This document shows, piece after piece, positions 36,279-45,798 of a DNA stretch of 64,000 nt (positions are counted from its first letter, which is position 1; the number at the start of each line of letters is the position of its first letter). The stretch comes from Achromobacter xylosoxidans A8 (GTDB lineage: Bacteria; Pseudomonadota; Gammaproteobacteria; Burkholderiales; Burkholderiaceae_B): the NCBI RefSeq assembly GCF_000165835.1, contig NC_014640.1, positions 930,001 through 994,000 of the forward strand. The letters are read 5' to 3'. The notes below the pieces were generated by a model. That model did not search any database, was not told where the DNA came from, and saw nothing but the letters and a program-made list of their open reading frames with translations. A program made the position numbers and the translations under genes.

Positions 36279-37175
36279 ATGAGCGAAGCGCTCTTCATCG
36301 GACATACTTATATCGACGTCACCGTGCTGGCGGACGAGTGGCCCACGGGCGATGAAAAAAGCGTGGCGCGCGACTACGCCGTGTCTTTCGGCGGCAATGC
36401 GGTGACGGCGGCGTTTGCCTGCGCGCGGCTGGGCACGCCGCCCGATCTGATCTGCTCGCTGGCTTCGGATTGGCTGGGCCACATGTACACGGACATGGCG
36501 GCGGCGCACGGGGTCTCGCTGCATGCGCGCAAGGTGGGCCGGTCGTCCCTGTCCTTCATCATGCCCAATCACGGCAAGCGCGCCATCGTGCGCGCGCGCG
36601 ACGTGGATTACCTGAACGATTTTCCCAGGCTGGACATCGGCGGCTATCGCGCCCTGCACCTGGACGGCCATCAACCGGACGCCGCCCTGCACTACGCGCA
36701 GGCCTGCAGGCAGGCGGGCGTGCTGACCTCGCTGGATGGCGGGGGTGTGCGCGAGAACACCGATGAATTGCTGCGCTATATCGACGTGGCGGTCTGCGCG
36801 GAGCGCATGTGCGAACAGTTGGGGCTCACGCCGCAGGGGCTGCTGGATCTGCTGAAGGCCCGCGGCTGCCGCATAGGCGCCGTGACCATGGGCGAGCACG
36901 GCATGCTCTGGTACGACGAGACGGGGACGGTGGCAGTCCTGCCCGCGCTGGAGGTGCCGGCCGCCAGCATCGTCGATACCTCGGGGGCCGGGGACGTGTT
37001 CCACGGCGCCTACGTCTGGTCCTATCTGAACCGTCCGGAGCTGCCCTGGGCGGAGCACTTCACGTTCGCGCGCGCCGCCTCGTCCCATAAGATCCAGCAT
37101 CTGGGCAATGAAGCGGGCCTGCCGCGGGTCGAGGACGTGGAGCGCGCGCTGATGGCCTACGCGCCGAAGGAGTAG
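36279..37175 (+). CDS. PfkB-family carbohydrate kinase
   Basis: A 298-residue ribokinase-like kinase. The substrate-side GG motif is in VSFGGNAVTAAFACARLG and the anion-hole/catalytic base is in DTSGAGDVFHGAYVW. It follows the lyase by 32 bp on the same strand and is probably cotranscribed. A sugar kinase has no step in the known itaconate route, so its substrate is open. Confidence 0.87.
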   Translation: MSEALFIGHTYIDVTVLADEWPTGDEKSVARDYAVSFGGNAVTAAFACARLGTPPDLICSLASDWLGHMYTDMAAAHGVSLHARKVGRSSLSFIMPNHGKRAIVRARDVDYLNDFPRLDIGGYRALHLDGHQPDAALHYAQACRQAGVLTSLDGGGVRENTDELLRYIDVAVCAERMCEQLGLTPQGLLDLLKARGCRIGAVTMGEHGMLWYDETGTVAVLPALEVPAASIVDTSGAGDVFHGAYVWSYLNRPELPWAEHFTFARAASSHKIQHLGNEAGLPRVEDVERALMAYAPKE

Positions 37176-37182
37176 CGGGCGC

Positions 37183-37674
37183 TCAGTCCGCGATGCGTGC
37201 TATCGGCTGGTCGTGGATCGTGCCGATCCAGTGGTCGATGAGCTTGCCTTGCAGCGACAGCCCGGGAGCAAGATCGCGCAAGGGCATCAGCACGAAGGCG
37301 CGCAGGTGCATGCGGGGATGCGGCAGAACCAGCCGCTCATGGTCCAGCGCGGTGTCGCCATACAGCAGCAGGTCCAGGTCCAGCGTGCGCGGCGCGTTCT
37401 TGTAGGGCCGCTCGCGGCCATGCAGATTTTCCAGCGCCTGCAACGCGTCCAGCAGGGCCAGCGGCGCCAGGCGCGTGTCCAGCGCTGCCACGGCATTGGT
37501 GAAATCCGGTCCAGAGGCTTCCACCGGCGCGGTGCGATAGAACGGCGATGCTGTCACCGCCACGATGCCGTCGGTTTCCTTCAATTCGGCCAAGACACGG
37601 CGCAGGGTTGCTGCGCCGTCGCCCAGATTGGCGCCCAGGCCGACATAGGCGCGGACGAGGGCTGTTGCGGACAT
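37183..37674 (-). CDS. folK: 6-hydroxymethyl-7,8-dihydropterin pyrophosphokinase
   Basis: Transfers pyrophosphate from ATP to 6-hydroxymethyl-dihydropterin in folate synthesis. The 163-residue protein has VGLGANLGD, ASPFYRTAPVE and the signature RPYKNAPRTLDLDLLLYG, with LPHPRMHLRAFVL. It follows pcnB by 3 bp and closes the hda-HAD-pcnB-folK operon. Confidence 0.95.
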   Translation of the reverse strand: MSATALVRAYVGLGANLGDGAATLRRVLAELKETDGIVAVTASPFYRTAPVEASGPDFTNAVAALDTRLAPLALLDALQALENLHGRERPYKNAPRTLDLDLLLYGDTALDHERLVLPHPRMHLRAFVLMPLRDLAPGLSLQGKLIDHWIGTIHDQPIARIAD

Positions 37675-37677
37675 GGC

Positions 37678-39042
37678 TCAGTCGGCGCTGGGCGTGCCGC
37701 GCGACGGCGAACGGCGCGGGCGGCGGCGCTTGCGCGGGGCGGCGGCCGGCGCATCGCCGGCTTCGCGCGGCTGGCGGGCCACTTCTTCGATCATCTCGCT
37801 GCGGGTGACGTCGTCGGCGTTGGCCAGGTCCATCCACCATTGCGCCAGCACGCTGTCGAATTCGCCGGCGGCGGCGCGCAACTGCAGGAAATCGCAGGCG
37901 GCGCGGAAGCGCGGCTGCTCGATCATGCGGTAGATGGTCTTGCCCATGCGGCGTTCGAAACGCGGCTGCATGAACCAGATCTCGCGCATGTCCGACGAGA
38001 AGCGGCGCTGGATGGCGAGCTTTTCGGTCTGTTCGTCCAGCACCGAATCGGCGGCCTGCGACAGCGCGGGAATGGTGTGTTCGCCCTGCGCCCGCAGCTG
38101 CTTCCAGCGCGCCTCGACCTGCTGCCATAGCAGCGCGGCAAACAGGAAGCTGGGGCTGATGGTCTTGCCGGAGCGCACGCGCGCGTCGGTGCGTTCCAGC
38201 GCCAACTCCACGAAATGTTCGCCGCCGGGCTGCTCCAGCACCACGTCCAGCAGGGGCAGGAGGCCCTTGTGCAGGCCGTCGGCGCGCAGCTGGCGCAGGC
38301 AGTCCATGGCATGGCCGCAGGTCAGCAGCTTGAGCATTTCGTCGAACAGGCGCGAGGCCGGCACGTTGTCGATGAGCTCGGCCATGGTGCTGATAGGCTG
38401 GCGCGTGGCCGGGTCTATCGTGCCGTTGAGCTTGGCGGCGAAGCGCACGGCGCGCAGCATGCGGACCGGGTCTTCGCGATAGCGCTTGGCCGGGTCGCCG
38501 ATGATGCGGACCTGGCGCTTCTTGAGGTCGGCCACGCCGTTGTGGAAGTCGATGACTTCCTCGTTGTGCGGGTCGTAATAGAGCGCGTTCATGGTGAAGT
38601 CGCGGCGCGCCGCGTCTTCTTCGTGCGAGCCGAACACGTTGTCGCGCAGGATGCGGCCGTGCTCGTCGGTCTCCTGGTCTTCCGAGGCGGGCGCGCGGAA
38701 GGTGGAGGTTTCGATGATTTCCTGGCCGAAGACCACGTGCACCAGCTGGAAGCGGCGGCCGATGATGCGGGCGCGGCGGAACAGCGGGCGGATCTGCTCG
38801 GGCGTGGCGTTGGTGGCCACGTCGAAGTCCTTGGGCTCCAGGCCCACGATCAGGTCACGCACGGCGCCGCCGACGATGTAGGCGTCATAGCCATGCTGGC
38901 GCAGCACCTCGCAGACCTTGATCGCGTGGCGCGAGACGTTGCGGCGGTCGATGCCGTGTTTGTCGCGCGCGATGCGCAACGGCCCCCGGGGTGCCGGCGC
39001 GAACAGTCGGCCGACGAATTTTTTTATGGTTTCAGTGATCAT
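37678..39042 (-). CDS. pcnB: poly(A) polymerase I
   Basis: Adds 3' poly(A) tails that mark RNA for decay. The 454-residue protein has the nucleotidyltransferase head (AYIVGGAVRDLIVGLEPKDFDVATN). RRFTMNALYYD-type and RNA-binding segments follow (AARRDFTMNALYYD, REDPVRMLRAVRFAAK). It ends in a basic tail (PRKRRRPRRSPSRG). The extended DRRNVSRHA start is typical for PcnB rather than CCA-adding enzyme. Start abuts the stop of the HAD gene. Confidence 0.94.
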   Translation of the reverse strand: MITETIKKFVGRLFAPAPRGPLRIARDKHGIDRRNVSRHAIKVCEVLRQHGYDAYIVGGAVRDLIVGLEPKDFDVATNATPEQIRPLFRRARIIGRRFQLVHVVFGQEIIETSTFRAPASEDQETDEHGRILRDNVFGSHEEDAARRDFTMNALYYDPHNEEVIDFHNGVADLKKRQVRIIGDPAKRYREDPVRMLRAVRFAAKLNGTIDPATRQPISTMAELIDNVPASRLFDEMLKLLTCGHAMDCLRQLRADGLHKGLLPLLDVVLEQPGGEHFVELALERTDARVRSGKTISPSFLFAALLWQQVEARWKQLRAQGEHTIPALSQAADSVLDEQTEKLAIQRRFSSDMREIWFMQPRFERRMGKTIYRMIEQPRFRAACDFLQLRAAAGEFDSVLAQWWMDLANADDVTRSEMIEEVARQPREAGDAPAAAPRKRRRPRRSPSRGTPSAD

Positions 39043-39741
39043 TTAGGACTTCGAATCTTCCATGTGGTCGAACAAGTCGATCACTTGCCAGCCGCGTTCC
39101 TGGGCGATGCCGCGCAGGGTGGGGCTGGGGTTGGCGGCGATCGGACGGGTCACTTTTTCCAGCAGCGGTACATCGTTGACCGAATCGCTATAGAAAAACG
39201 ATTCCGAAAAATCCGCAAGCCCCAATCCCATGCCGGCCAGCCAGTCGTTGACGCGCACCACCTTGCCTTCCTTGAAGCTGGGCGTGCCCAGGATGCGGCC
39301 GGTGTAGCGCCCGCGCAGGTATTCCGCGTCGGTGGCCACGAGGTGGGGCACGCCGAAGGCGCGTGCGATGGGGGCGGTGACGAAGCTGTTGGTGGCCGTG
39401 ACCACCGCGCACAGGTCGCCGGCTTCCAGGTGCGATTGCACCAGGTCGCGCGCGGCGGGCGTCATGGACGGGCGGATCACTTCTTCCATGAAGGCTTCGT
39501 GCCAGGCCGCCAGGTCATAGGGCGTGTGCGCGGCCAGCAGTCCGAGCATGAACTCGGCGGCCTGCTCGGCGGTGAGCTCGCCGCGGTTGTAGCGATCCAT
39601 CAGATCGTCGTTTTGGCGGCGGGCTTCGGCGGGATCCCCGGCGCGGCCCGTGCGTGCCAGATAGTCGGCCCATTGGTAGTCGCTATCCAGCGGCAACAGG
39701 GTGTGATCCAGGTCGAACAGGGCGAGACGTCGGGAGGTCAT
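39043..39741 (-). CDS. HAD-superfamily (IB, SerB-like) phosphatase
   Basis: A 232-residue HAD-IB hydrolase. Motif I is LALFDLDHTLLPLDSD, motif II is AVVTATNSFVTAPIA, and motif III/IV is FYSDSVNDVPLLE. A helical cap lies between motifs I and II. The physiological substrate is not known; relatives include CicA-like and phosphoserine phosphatase-like enzymes. The start overlaps the hda stop by 4 bp. Confidence 0.88.
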   Translation of the reverse strand: MTSRRLALFDLDHTLLPLDSDYQWADYLARTGRAGDPAEARRQNDDLMDRYNRGELTAEQAAEFMLGLLAAHTPYDLAAWHEAFMEEVIRPSMTPAARDLVQSHLEAGDLCAVVTATNSFVTAPIARAFGVPHLVATDAEYLRGRYTGRILGTPSFKEGKVVRVNDWLAGMGLGLADFSESFFYSDSVNDVPLLEKVTRPIAANPSPTLRGIAQERGWQVIDLFDHMEDSKS

Positions 39742-40439
39742 GTGCGTTGTGAATCAGGGTCTGCGAGCATGGCCCGCAACAGAGGCAGGGTGATGGGACG
39801 GCCGGTGGCCAGGGAATAACGGTCCAGCGCGTCGATCAGCTCCGCCAGCTTGCGGATGTCGCGCTCGTGGTGCGTGAGCATCCAGTTGATGATTTCGGGC
39901 GCCAGGTGCATGCCACGTTCGGCCGCCTGGGCCGACAGGGCGGCCAGCTTGTCGGCGTCGGACAGCGGGTCCAGGCGGAACACCAGGTCCCAGCCCAGGC
40001 GCGTGCGCAGGTCCTCGCGCAGCGGCATCGACAGCGGGGCGCGGTCGCCCGCCAGCGCCAGGGCGAAGGCGCGGCCGGTGGCGGCGGATTCGCGCCAGCG
40101 GTTGTAGAGCGCGAACAGGGCGGCCTGGCGGCTGTCGTTCATACGGTGCACGTCGTCAACCGCGACGAACTTGGGCATGGGCGACTTGGAATCGGCTTCG
40201 GCCAGGCGGCGCAGCATGTTTTCGCCCGTTTCGGCGTCGATATAGACGGCGTCGGGGCGGGCGGTCAGCGCGCGCAGCAGATGGGTGCGGCCGCAGCCCG
40301 CGGCGCCCCAGATGTACAGGGCGCGGCCCGGAATCAGCGCGCGCACCGCCGCCAGCGCTTCCCCGTTGGGGCCGGCGATATAGTTGTTCAGCGATGGCGC
40401 TGGCGCGGGAAGAACGTCGAGCAGCAGCTGGCGGTTCAT
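39738..40439 (-). CDS. hda: DnaA regulatory inactivator Hda
   Basis: A 233-residue AAA+ protein related to DnaA domain III that, with the beta clamp, stimulates ATP hydrolysis by DnaA and limits re-initiation. An N-terminal clamp-binding-like QLLLDV precedes an altered Walker A (GAAGCGRTHLLRA, R in place of K, as in Hda) and VAVDDVHRM as Walker B. It lacks the DnaA DNA-binding domain. First gene of the operon and divergent from purM. Confidence 0.93.
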   Translation of the reverse strand: MNRQLLLDVLPAPAPSLNNYIAGPNGEALAAVRALIPGRALYIWGAAGCGRTHLLRALTARPDAVYIDAETGENMLRRLAEADSKSPMPKFVAVDDVHRMNDSRQAALFALYNRWRESAATGRAFALALAGDRAPLSMPLREDLRTRLGWDLVFRLDPLSDADKLAALSAQAAERGMHLAPEIINWMLTHHERDIRKLAELIDALDRYSLATGRPITLPLLRAMLADPDSQRT

Positions 40440-40560
40440 GGAAGCTTACAGGGTGCCGAAACGAGGCGGGTAGTACTGGTCAATACAGCTATGGGTCAAT
40501 ACAGCAAATCAAGACAGGCTGGCCGGGCCCGACGCCTGTGGAGTCGTTAAAACCCTTGGG

Positions 40561-40655
40561 GTCAAAACCTCCGGGTCAAAACCTCCGGGTCAAAACCTCC
40601 GGGTCAAAACCTCCGGGTCAAAACCTCCGGGTCAAAACCTCCGGGTCAAAACCTC
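40561..40655. repeat. 14-bp tandem repeat array, six full copies and one partial
   Basis: Unit GTCAAAACCTCCGG, six identical copies (40561-40644) then an 11-bp partial copy (40645-40655). A degenerate relative GTTAAAACCCTTGG (10 of 14 identical) precedes at 40546-40559. The perfect identity suggests recent expansion or slippage. The unit length is not a multiple of 3, so it is not a coding repeat. Confidence 0.95.
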
Positions 40656-40719
40656 ATACACTGGCAAAATCAATACCGGCCAACCCTACACTTTAAACCA
40701 CCTCGGGTTACGGTGTCGC

Positions 40720-40735
40720 GTCCAGGGCCCTGGAC
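40720..40735. repeat. perfect 16-bp palindrome
   Basis: GTCCAGGGCCCTGGAC is its own reverse complement. It lies 65 bp after the array and about 190 bp before purM. Role unknown; it could be a protein-binding site. Confidence 0.6.
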
Positions 40736-40921
40736 TGGCTTGGGTTTGCGCCGATTCCGCCCTTCTTGCCGGTCTGGCCGGGCGCGCCTGGGTTCGTTCC
40801 GGTCCGAAGCGCTTTCACGGCGCCCCGGCGGGGACGATCCCTGCTTGCGCCCGCAACATCGTAAAATGCAGGGCGTTCCACCCAAATCCCAGCAATTGTT
40901 ACATACCCCACGGCATTTCTC

Positions 40922-41971
40922 ATGACGAATCAACCTACCGCCCCTCTGACCTACCGCGATGCCGGTGTCGACATCGACGCAGGCGACGCCCTGGTCGACC
41001 GTATCAAACCGCTTGCGGCGCGCACCATGCGTCCCGGGGTGCTGGCCGGTATCGGCGGCTTTGGCGGCCTGTTCGAAGTGCCGAAGTCGTACAAGGAACC
41101 CGTGCTGGTCTCGGGTACCGACGGCGTGGGCACCAAGCTGCGCCTGGCGTTCGACTGGAACCGCCACGACACCGTGGGTATCGACCTGGTCGCCATGAGC
41201 GTCAACGACATCCTGGTGCAAGGCGCGGAACCGCTGTTCTTCCTGGACTATTTCGGCTGCGGCAAGCTGTCGGTGGATACGGCGGCCGCGGTGGTGGGCG
41301 GCATCGCCAAGGGCTGCGAGCTGTCGGGCTGCGCGCTGATCGGCGGTGAAACCGCCGAAATGCCGGGCATGTACCCGGACGGCGAGTACGACCTGGCCGG
41401 TTTCGCGGTGGGCGCGGTCGAAAAGTCCGCCATCATCACCGGCCAGTCGATCAAGACGGGCGACGTGGTGCTGGGCCTGGCTTCCAGCGGCGCGCACTCC
41501 AACGGCTATTCGCTGCTGCGCAAGATCCTCGAACGCGCCAACGCCAAGCCCGACGACGATTTCCACGGCCAGCCGCTGGTCGACGTGGTCATGGCGCCGA
41601 CCCGCATTTACGTGAAGCAGGTGCTGGCCGCGCTGGCCAAGCACGGCGCAGCCATCAAGGGCCTGGCCCACATCACCGGCGGCGGCCTGCTGGACAACGT
41701 GCCGCGCATCCTGCAGCCCGGCCTGTCGGCCCAACTGCACCGCGCCAACTGGGAAATGCCCAAGCTGTTCCAGTGGCTGCAACAGCAGGGCCAGGTCGAG
41801 GACACCGAGATGTATCGCGTCTTCAACTGCGGCATCGGCATGGTGCTGGTGGTGGATCCGGCACAGGCCGAAGCCATCGCGGCCACGTTGCGCGAGCAGG
41901 GCGAGACCGTCAGCACGCTGGGCGAAATCGTCGAGCAGAAGGAAGGCATGGCGCAGACCTTCGTGGTGTAA
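40922..41971 (+). CDS. purM: phosphoribosylformylglycinamidine cyclo-ligase (AIR synthetase)
   Basis: Closes the imidazole ring in purine synthesis (FGAM to AIR). The 349-residue protein has [18 protein letters not shown], the [13 protein letters not shown] phosphate motif, [24 protein letters not shown] and [12 protein letters not shown] of the family. It ends before a strong bidirectional terminator, so it is monocistronic. Confidence 0.97.
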   Translation: MTNQPTAPLTYRDAGVDIDAGDALVDRIKPLAARTMRPGVLAGIGGFGGLFEVPKSYKEPVLVSGTDGVGTKLRLAFDWNRHDTVGIDLVAMSVNDILVQGAEPLFFLDYFGCGKLSVDTAAAVVGGIAKGCELSGCALIGGETAEMPGMYPDGEYDLAGFAVGAVEKSAIITGQSIKTGDVVLGLASSGAHSNGYSLLRKILERANAKPDDDFHGQPLVDVVMAPTRIYVKQVLAALAKHGAAIKGLAHITGGGLLDNVPRILQPGLSAQLHRANWEMPKLFQWLQQQGQVEDTEMYRVFNCGIGMVLVVDPAQAEAIAATLREQGETVSTLGEIVEQKEGMAQTFVV

Positions 41972-41989
41972 GCCTGGGTCTGCTCAACG

Positions 41990-42017
41990 AAAAACCGCGC
42001 CACGGCGCGGTTTTTTT
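41990..42017. terminator. bidirectional terminator between purM and miaA
   Basis: AAAAACCGCGCC and GGCGCGGTTTTT form a 12-bp stem with a 2-nt loop, with A- and T-runs at the ends for both converging genes. Confidence 0.9.
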
Positions 42018-42032
42018 GTGCCTGCCGGCTGG

Positions 42033-43001
42033 CTAGGCCCGTTCCGCCAGGGCGATGGCCATCGCGTCTATGGTCTGCGCCACGGCATCCGCCGCCAGGC
42101 AGTCGACGATGACGCGCTCGGGTTGCGCGCGCAGCCAGGTGATCTGGCGCTTGGCCAGCTGGCGCGTGGCGGCGATGCCTTGTTCGCGGGCCGTGGCCAG
42201 GTCGACCTCGCCATCCAGGTGGGACCACATCTGCCGGTAGCCCACGCAGCGCACGGAAGGCAGACCGGTGTGCAGATCGCCCCGGGCGCGCAGGGCGCGC
42301 ACTTCATCGAGCAGGCCGCGGTCCAGCATGGCGTCGAAGCGTTGCTCGATGCGGGCATGCAGGGCGGCGCGGTCGGAGGGTTCCAGGCTGATGGTGAGGT
42401 ACTGGTTGCCCTGGTCGGCGCGCGGGCGCTGGCCGCGCAGCAGCAGGGCGGACATGGGCTGGCCGGACAGCATGCAGATTTCCAGCGCGCGCTGGATGCG
42501 CTGGCTGTCGTTGGGCGCCAGGCGCGCGGCGGTGGGCGGGTCCAGCAGCGCCAGTTCGGCGTGCAGCGCGGGCCAGCCCTGGGTGGTGGCGCGCGCTTCG
42601 AGCTCGGCGCGCAGCGCCGGATCGGCCTGGGGCAGATCGTCCAGGCCGTCGCGCAGCGCCTTGTAGTACATCATGGTGCCGCCCGCCAGCAGCGGGATGC
42701 GCCCGCGTGCGCGGATCTCGTCGATCAGGCGCAGCGCATCGGCGACGAAGTCGGCGGCGGAGTACGACTGGATGGGATCGAGGATGTCCAGCAGATGCTG
42801 CGGCACCAGCGCCTGTTCTTCTGGCGAGGGCTTGGCCGTACCGATGTCCATGCCGCGATAGATCGTGGCCGAATCGACGTTGACGATTTCCAGCGGCCAG
42901 CGTTCGGCCAGCGCCAGGGTGGAGGCGCTTTTGCCGGCCGCGGTAGGGCCGGCCAGGCAGATCACCAGCGGCGCCGCGTTGGGGGAGGAGGACGGCGACA
43001 A
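42033..43001 (-). CDS. miaA: tRNA dimethylallyltransferase
   Basis: Adds a dimethylallyl group to A37 of tRNAs that read UNN codons. The 322-residue protein has the P-loop [10 protein letters not shown], followed by [16 protein letters not shown] and [17 protein letters not shown] chose TTG at 43001: it lies just after the mutL stop and gives the usual length. A longer frame starting at 43079 would lie inside mutL. miaA and mutL are in the usual neighbouring order. Confidence 0.92.
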   Translation of the reverse strand: MSPSSSPNAAPLVICLAGPTAAGKSASTLALAERWPLEIVNVDSATIYRGMDIGTAKPSPEEQALVPQHLLDILDPIQSYSAADFVADALRLIDEIRARGRIPLLAGGTMMYYKALRDGLDDLPQADPALRAELEARATTQGWPALHAELALLDPPTAARLAPNDSQRIQRALEICMLSGQPMSALLLRGQRPRADQGNQYLTISLEPSDRAALHARIEQRFDAMLDRGLLDEVRALRARGDLHTGLPSVRCVGYRQMWSHLDGEVDLATAREQGIAATRQLAKRQITWLRAQPERVIVDCLAADAVAQTIDAMAIALAERA

Positions 43002-43003
43002 GC

Positions 43004-44956
43004 TTATTGCCCGCGCAGGAAGAGCTTGTCCAGGTCGGACACCGACCACTGGATCCAGGTTGGGCGGCCGTGGTTGCACTGGTCGGCGCGTTCGGTGGCT
43101 TCCATCTGGCGCAGCAGGCCGTTCATCTCTTCGATGGTGAGCTTGCGGTTGGCGCGCACGGAGCCGTGGCAGGCCATGGTGGACAGCAGTTCATTGCGCT
43201 GTTCGGTCAGCAAGCGGGAAACGCCCACCGCGCCGAGATCGCGCAGCACGGCGCGGGCCAGCGTTTCGATGTCGCCGCGGGCCAGGATGGCCGGCACGGA
43301 GCGCACGGCGATCGAGGTGGGGCCGGACGGACGCATTTCGAAGCCGAGTTCGTTCAACTGATCTTCGAATTCCTCGACCAGCGCCACGTCCTTTTCCTGG
43401 GCGTGGAACACCACGGGCACCAGCAGGTCCTGGCGCGGCAGGCTGCGCGCGTCCAGGGCGTGCTTGAGCTGTTCGTAGACCACCCGCTCATGCGCGGCGT
43501 GCATGTCCACCAGCACGATGCCGCGGCGCGTCTGCGCCAGGATGTAGATGCCGTGCAGCTGCGCCAGCGCCATGCCCAGCGGATGTTCCTCGTCGGCGGG
43601 CAGGGCGGTGGCGGGAGCGGGCGCGGGTTCGCGCAGCGGCGCCGTCTTGGCGGCCGAGTCCTCATCGAGCGGCCGGTAGAGCGATTGCCAGTCGGCGGCC
43701 GGGATGCCGGCGGGTTCGGCATGCAGGCGGAACGGGACCTGGGTGTGTGCGCGCTGCGGCGCGGGCGAGGGCCGCAAGCCGTAGGACGACGATAAGCCGC
43801 CGCCGTTGTAGGCGGGCCTGGGCGTGTCCGCCATGGGGCTGGCGGCGGGCGCGTAGGGCGCGGCCTGCGGGGCGGCGCCCTCGGCTGAGGCGGCGGGCCT
43901 TGCCACGGTTTCGAAGCCGGCATCGTCGGCGTCGTCGTTCTGCGCCGGAGCTACAACGGCGGACGCGCCGCCGGTCTGCGCCAGCGTCTGGCCGACCGCG
44001 TGGGAAACGAACCGATGCACCGCGCCGCTGTCGCGGAAGCGGACCTCGTGCTTGGCCGGGTGCACGTTCACGTCCACGGCGGCCGGGTCGATGTCCAGGA
44101 ACAGCACGTAGGCGGGCTGGCGGTCGCCATGCAGCACGTCCGCGTAGGCGGCGCGCAGGGCATGGCTGACGGTGCGGTCGCGCACGTAGCGGCCGTTGAC
44201 GTAGAGATACTGGCGGTCCGCGCGCGCGCGGGCCGCGGTGGGGCGCGTGATCATGCCCGCCAGGCTGACCGTGCCGACCGAGTGCGACAGTAGCAGGCCG
44301 TGCTCGGCGAACTCCGCGCCCAGCACGTCGCGGATGCGCTGCGGCGGTTCGGCGGGCAGCCATTGGCGCTGCGCGCGGTCATGGTGGAACAGGCGGAAGG
44401 CGATCTGCGGGTGCGCCAGCGCGATGCGCTCCATGGCGTCGACGCAATGGCCGAATTCGGTGGCTTCGGAACGCAGGAACTTGCGGCGCGCCGGCACGGC
44501 GTCGAACAGCTGGCGCACGTCGACGGTGGTGCCCGGCGGGCCCGAGGCGGGGCTGACCTGCATGCTGCCGGCATCGATCTGCCAGGCGTGCTCGCCGTCG
44601 CGGGTACGGGAAATGATGGTGACCTGGGCCACCGAGGCGATGGAGGCCAGGGCTTCGCCGCGGAACCCCATGGACGCCACCGATTCCAGCTCGTTCAGGG
44701 AGCGGATCTTGCTGGTGGCGTGGCGCGCCAGCGCCAGCGGCAGTTCCTCGGGCGGAATGCCGCCGCCGTCATCGGTCACCGCGATGCGGCGTATGCCGCC
44801 GCCTTCCAGGCGCACTTCGATGGCGCGTCCGCCGGCGTCGATGGCGTTTTCAAGGATTTCCTTGAGCACGGACGCCGGCCGTTCGATCACCTCGCCGGCG
44901 GCGATCTGGCTGATCAGCAGGTCGGGAAGCGCAAGAATGGAGCGGCGTTCGGTCAT
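43004..44956 (-). CDS. mutL: DNA mismatch repair protein MutL
   Basis: A 650-residue GHKL ATPase that links MutS to downstream repair. ATP-site motifs [24 protein letters not shown] and [16 protein letters not shown] ([14 protein letters not shown]) are clear. The N-terminal ATPase is joined by a Pro/Ala-rich linker of about 100 residues to a C-terminal dimerisation domain with [27 protein letters not shown]. No endonuclease DQHA(x)2E(x)4E motif is seen ([12 protein letters not shown] instead), so it is not a nicking MutL. Confidence 0.96.
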   Translation of the reverse strand: MTERRSILALPDLLISQIAAGEVIERPASVLKEILENAIDAGGRAIEVRLEGGGIRRIAVTDDGGGIPPEELPLALARHATSKIRSLNELESVASMGFRGEALASIASVAQVTIISRTRDGEHAWQIDAGSMQVSPASGPPGTTVDVRQLFDAVPARRKFLRSEATEFGHCVDAMERIALAHPQIAFRLFHHDRAQRQWLPAEPPQRIRDVLGAEFAEHGLLLSHSVGTVSLAGMITRPTAARARADRQYLYVNGRYVRDRTVSHALRAAYADVLHGDRQPAYVLFLDIDPAAVDVNVHPAKHEVRFRDSGAVHRFVSHAVGQTLAQTGGASAVVAPAQNDDADDAGFETVARPAASAEGAAPQAAPYAPAASPMADTPRPAYNGGGLSSSYGLRPSPAPQRAHTQVPFRLHAEPAGIPAADWQSLYRPLDEDSAAKTAPLREPAPAPATALPADEEHPLGMALAQLHGIYILAQTRRGIVLVDMHAAHERVVYEQLKHALDARSLPRQDLLVPVVFHAQEKDVALVEEFEDQLNELGFEMRPSGPTSIAVRSVPAILARGDIETLARAVLRDLGAVGVSRLLTEQRNELLSTMACHGSVRANRKLTIEEMNGLLRQMEATERADQCNHGRPTWIQWSVSDLDKLFLRGQ

Positions 44957-45058
44957 GTGGCTGGCGTTCAGGTATGGCTATGTGGATGATTTTAGCGTCA
45001 TGGGCGGGTGGGCTATAGTCGCGGACTGATATCCCATTCCGCTGGCAGGGTTGCTTCA

Positions 45059-45697
45059 ATGCTCGAATTTTTCAATATGGTGCTCCACATCGACAAGACG
45101 CTGGGCGTCTGGGTCGCGCAGTACGGCGTGTGGGTGTACCTGGTGCTGTTCCTGATTGTTTTCGCCGAGACCGGGCTGGTCGTGTTGCCGTTCCTGCCGG
45201 GGGATTCGCTGCTGTTCATCGCGGGGGCGTTCGGTGCCACCGGGCACATCGACCCGTTCCTGATGGGGGGGCTGCTGATCGTCGCGGCCATCACCGGCAA
45301 TACGCTGAACTACGCCATTGGACGCTATATCGGGCCGCGCGTGTTTTCGATGAACCTGCGCTTCCTGGACCGCGGCGCGTTGATGCGCACGCACGCGTTC
45401 TATGAGAAGCACGGCGGCAAGACTATCGTGATGTCGCGCTTCATCCCCGTGGTGCGCACCTTCGCGCCTTTCGTCGCGGGGGTGGCCGACATGCCGCTGT
45501 CGCGCTTCCAGCTGTTCAACATCCTGGGCGCGCTGCTGTGGGTGGTGAGCCTGGTGGCCGCGGGTTATTTCTTCGGCAATATCCCGCTGGTGCGCGAACA
45601 CCTGAACACCATCGTGCTGCTGGGTCTGGCCGCCGCCATCGTGCCGGTGATCGGGGCGGGCGTGTTCAAGCTGATCAAGGCCAGGCGCGGCGCCTGA
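45059..45697 (+). CDS. DedA-family membrane protein
   Basis: A 212-residue inner-membrane protein of the DedA/VTT family. It has FAETGLVVLPFLPGDSLLF, GNTLNYAIGRYIGPRVF and the essential arginines in SRFIPVVRTFAPFVAG. Members support membrane lipid homeostasis (undecaprenyl-phosphate or phospholipid flipping). The ATG at 45059 matches the family start; a longer frame at 45008 adds a poor N-terminus. It ends in a strong shared terminator. Confidence 0.92.
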   Translation: MLEFFNMVLHIDKTLGVWVAQYGVWVYLVLFLIVFAETGLVVLPFLPGDSLLFIAGAFGATGHIDPFLMGGLLIVAAITGNTLNYAIGRYIGPRVFSMNLRFLDRGALMRTHAFYEKHGGKTIVMSRFIPVVRTFAPFVAGVADMPLSRFQLFNILGALLWVVSLVAAGYFFGNIPLVREHLNTIVLLGLAAAIVPVIGAGVFKLIKARRGA

Positions 45698-45738
45698 GAG
45701 CGCGGCGGTGCGCGCCACCGCTCCAGTAACAGGCAAGT

Positions 45739-45776
45739 AAAAGGGCGTTGCGCCGTAAAGCGCAACGCCCTTTTTT
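45739..45776. terminator. bidirectional terminator between dedA and amiC
   Basis: AAAAGGGCGTTGCGC and its mirror GCGCAACGCCCTTTT form a 15-bp stem with a 6-nt loop, T-run on both sides. Confidence 0.93.
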
Positions 45777-45798
45777 CATGCGTCCTGCTGCCGCTGCT

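Larger units (their letters stand above)
40440..40921. promoter_or_regulatory. 482-bp hda/purM divergent intergenic region
   Basis: From hda to purM it holds two GGTCAATACAGC copies 16 bp apart (40478-40489 and 40494-40505), a tandem array of a 14-bp unit (40561-40655), a perfect 16-bp palindrome (40720-40735) and an A/T-richer stretch near 40850-40915 before purM. I see no plausible gene; short frames over the array are artefacts of its repetition. Both promoters should lie here, but no convincing -35/-10 pair was found. Confidence 0.6.

Noticed and set aside
40561..40655. CRISPR array
   Set aside because: The copies are directly adjacent with no spacers, the unit is only 14 bp, and no cas genes are present.
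40394..40696. A short frame that translates the 14-bp array into a repeated peptide
   Set aside because: The unit is not a multiple of three, so the peptide changes frame with each copy; there is no ribosome-binding site and no family match.
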